A stretch of DNA of 6,179 nucleotides from Deltaproteobacteria bacterium. Its GTDB lineage: Bacteria; Desulfobacterota; Binatia; Binatales; Binataceae. Position 1 is the first letter of the stretch, and each line of letters starts with the position of its first letter. A program made the translations under genes and the position numbers. Below are positions 5,278-6,179 of this stretch, piece by piece. The notes beneath the pieces were generated by a model. The model was given only the letters and a program-made list of their open reading frames with translations, made no database searches and was not told where the DNA came from. The DNA lies in contig DAHZDR010000395.1 in NCBI GenBank assembly GCA_027403435.1, forward strand, positions 1-6,179. Reading direction: 5' to 3'.

Positions 5278-6179
5278 CAGACGTGCCCTCCACCTCGACT
5301 TCGGAATTGACCAGTGCGGCCGGGCCGGCGGCGACGACGCGCACGTAATTGCGGCTGTAGCCACGCAGCCGGCCCTCGACCTGATCTTCAAGTAATACTT
5401 TAAGCCGTGACCCGGCCGCGCGCGCGGCGAATGCCGCCCGCCGGCCTTCGCCCAACTCGCGCATCGCCGCCGCCCGCCGCCGGATTTCGCCGGACGCGAC
5501 CCGATCGGTAAACTTCGCCGCCGTCGTTCCGGCGCGCACCGAATAGGGAAAAACATGCAGATAGGCCAGCGGCAGACTCTCCACAAAGCTCAAGCAATCG
5601 TTGAAATTCCGCAAAGACTCGCCGGGAAAACCGACCATCACGTCGGCGCCGATCCCCGCGTCGGGCATCGCCGCCACGATTCGTTCGATCCGTTCACGAT
5701 AACCGCTGACGTCGTACCGCCGGCGCATCCGCGCCAGCACTTCGTCGGCGCCCGCCTGAAGCGGCAAATGGAAATGCGGACAGAACTTGTCGCTGGCCGC
5801 GACGATCGCGATGGCGCGGTCGCTGAGCTCTTCGGGATCGATCGAACTCAACCGGATTCGCCCGATCGGCGAGCGTTCGGCGATCATTTCCAGCAATTCT
5901 TCGAGCGCCATCGGCGGGTCCAAATCGCGGCCGTAGCCGCCCAGATGCACCCCGGTCAGGATCACTTCGCGAAAGCCGCGCTCGTGCAGTCCGTCGATCG
6001 CCTCGATAATCCGCCGCGGCTCGACGCTGCGGGAGAGGCCGCGCGAAAACGGCACGATACAGAATGTGCAGAACTGATCGCATCCTTCCTGCACCTTGAG
6101 AAAGGCGCGGGTATGACCTTCGAGCGCGACCGCGCCCAGCTCGATCGCGGCGCGCTCCTTGCGCAGATTGGAGACCATC
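5219..6179 (-). CDS. mtaB: tRNA t6A37 methylthiotransferase MtaB, C-terminal part (cut by window edge)
   Basis: MtaB is a radical SAM methylthiotransferase that turns t6A into ms2t6A at position 37 of tRNAs reading ANN codons. About 319 residues are visible, ending in TGA at 5221-5219. The radical SAM cluster motif C-x3-C-x2-C is in GCDQFCTFCIVPFSRG (32-47 of the visible part). It is followed by LTGVHLGGYG (74-83), which separates this group from MiaB and RimO. Further on come SSIDPEE, HLPLQAGADEVLARMRRRY (137-155; most relatives have QSGS), VGFPGES and HVFPYSVRAGT. A C-terminal TRAM-like region (about 253-312) includes GYSRNYVRV. The ATG at 6178 is probably an internal Met. The family carries a further N-terminal domain with three cysteines binding a second iron-sulfur cluster, and that domain lies beyond the right edge. 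The usual length is about 430-450. The 3' end overlaps rnc, so this appears to be the upstream gene of the cluster visible here. Confidence 0.92.
   Translation of the reverse strand, partial: MVSNLRKERAAIELGAVALEGHTRAFLKVQEGCDQFCTFCIVPFSRGLSRSVEPRRIIEAIDGLHERGFREVILTGVHLGGYGRDLDPPMALEELLEMIAERSPIGRIRLSSIDPEELSDRAIAIVAASDKFCPHFHLPLQAGADEVLARMRRRYDVSGYRERIERIVAAMPDAGIGADVMVGFPGESLRNFNDCLSFVESLPLAYLHVFPYSVRAGTTAAKFTDRVASGEIRRRAAAMRELGEGRRAAFAARAAGSRLKVLLEDQVEGRLRGYSRNYVRVVAAGPAALVNSEVEVEGTSVEGAQVVGRIVPAPEVARI
5286..5291 (-). promoter_or_regulatory. Likely ribosome binding site of rnc, inside mtaB
   Basis: GGAGGG on the minus strand lies 8 nt before the TTG at 5277. It favours this start over the TTG codons at 5259 and 5250, which have no comparable site. 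It also encodes Val-Glu-Gly of MtaB, so the match may be chance. Confidence 0.5.

Noticed and set aside
5278..5586. Upstream extension of rnc to an ATG at 5586
   Set aside because: The extra 103 residues overlap the conserved mtaB coding sequence and look like an off-frame translation. RNase III is normally about 225-255 residues.
6176..6178. ATG at 6178 as the true start of mtaB
   Set aside because: The family has a further N-terminal domain of more than 100 residues before this point, so the gene almost certainly continues past the edge.
1..6179. tRNA, rRNA, CRISPR, insertion sequence or toxin-antitoxin content
   Set aside because: Nearly all the window is covered by conserved minus-strand genes, and the single gap is only 101 nt. 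No repeats or folds of these types were seen.

Overview
The window is a compact housekeeping segment in which every gene I can support lies on the minus strand, so the genes read from right to left. In transcription order they are mtaB (3' part only), rnc, era, der, guaA and gltX (5' part only). The bases are GC-rich (about two thirds by eye), and the proteins are rich in Ala, Arg and Gly. Four of the five visible starts appear to be GTG or TTG. The families are all bacterial. The order mtaB-rnc-era-der, together with the high GC, suggests a Gram-negative or deltaproteobacterium-like or other uncultured high-GC lineage. That placement is inference, because no taxonomic marker can be searched here.

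Layout on +-strand coordinates: gltX runs off the left edge (1-534). guaA (539-2071) ends 4 nt before the gltX start. A 101-nt gap (2072-2172), the only real intergenic space, holds a possible promoter and a perfect 9-bp tandem repeat. der (2173-3630) starts 2 nt after the era stop. era (3633-4529) overlaps the end of rnc by 14 nt. rnc (4516 to about 5277) overlaps the end of mtaB. mtaB (5219-6179) runs off the right edge and lacks its N-terminal domain here. No RNA genes, mobile elements, CRISPR arrays or convincing terminators are visible.

The genes form a translation and ribosome-assembly group. MtaB modifies tRNA position 37, RNase III processes rRNA precursors, Era and Der are GTPases of 30S and 50S maturation, and GltX charges tRNA-Glu. 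GuaA makes GMP, the precursor of the GTP that Era and Der hydrolyse. mtaB to der look like one translationally coupled operon. guaA-gltX could be read through from it or start at its own promoter.

I found no new multi-gene system. The points most worth checking are in the proteins and the base composition. RNase III has Ala in place of a normally conserved metal-binding Asp. Era and the first G domain of Der both lack the usual P-loop proline, and Era has a KH loop without a basic residue. The palindrome CGATCG occurs 27 times, far more than base composition predicts.
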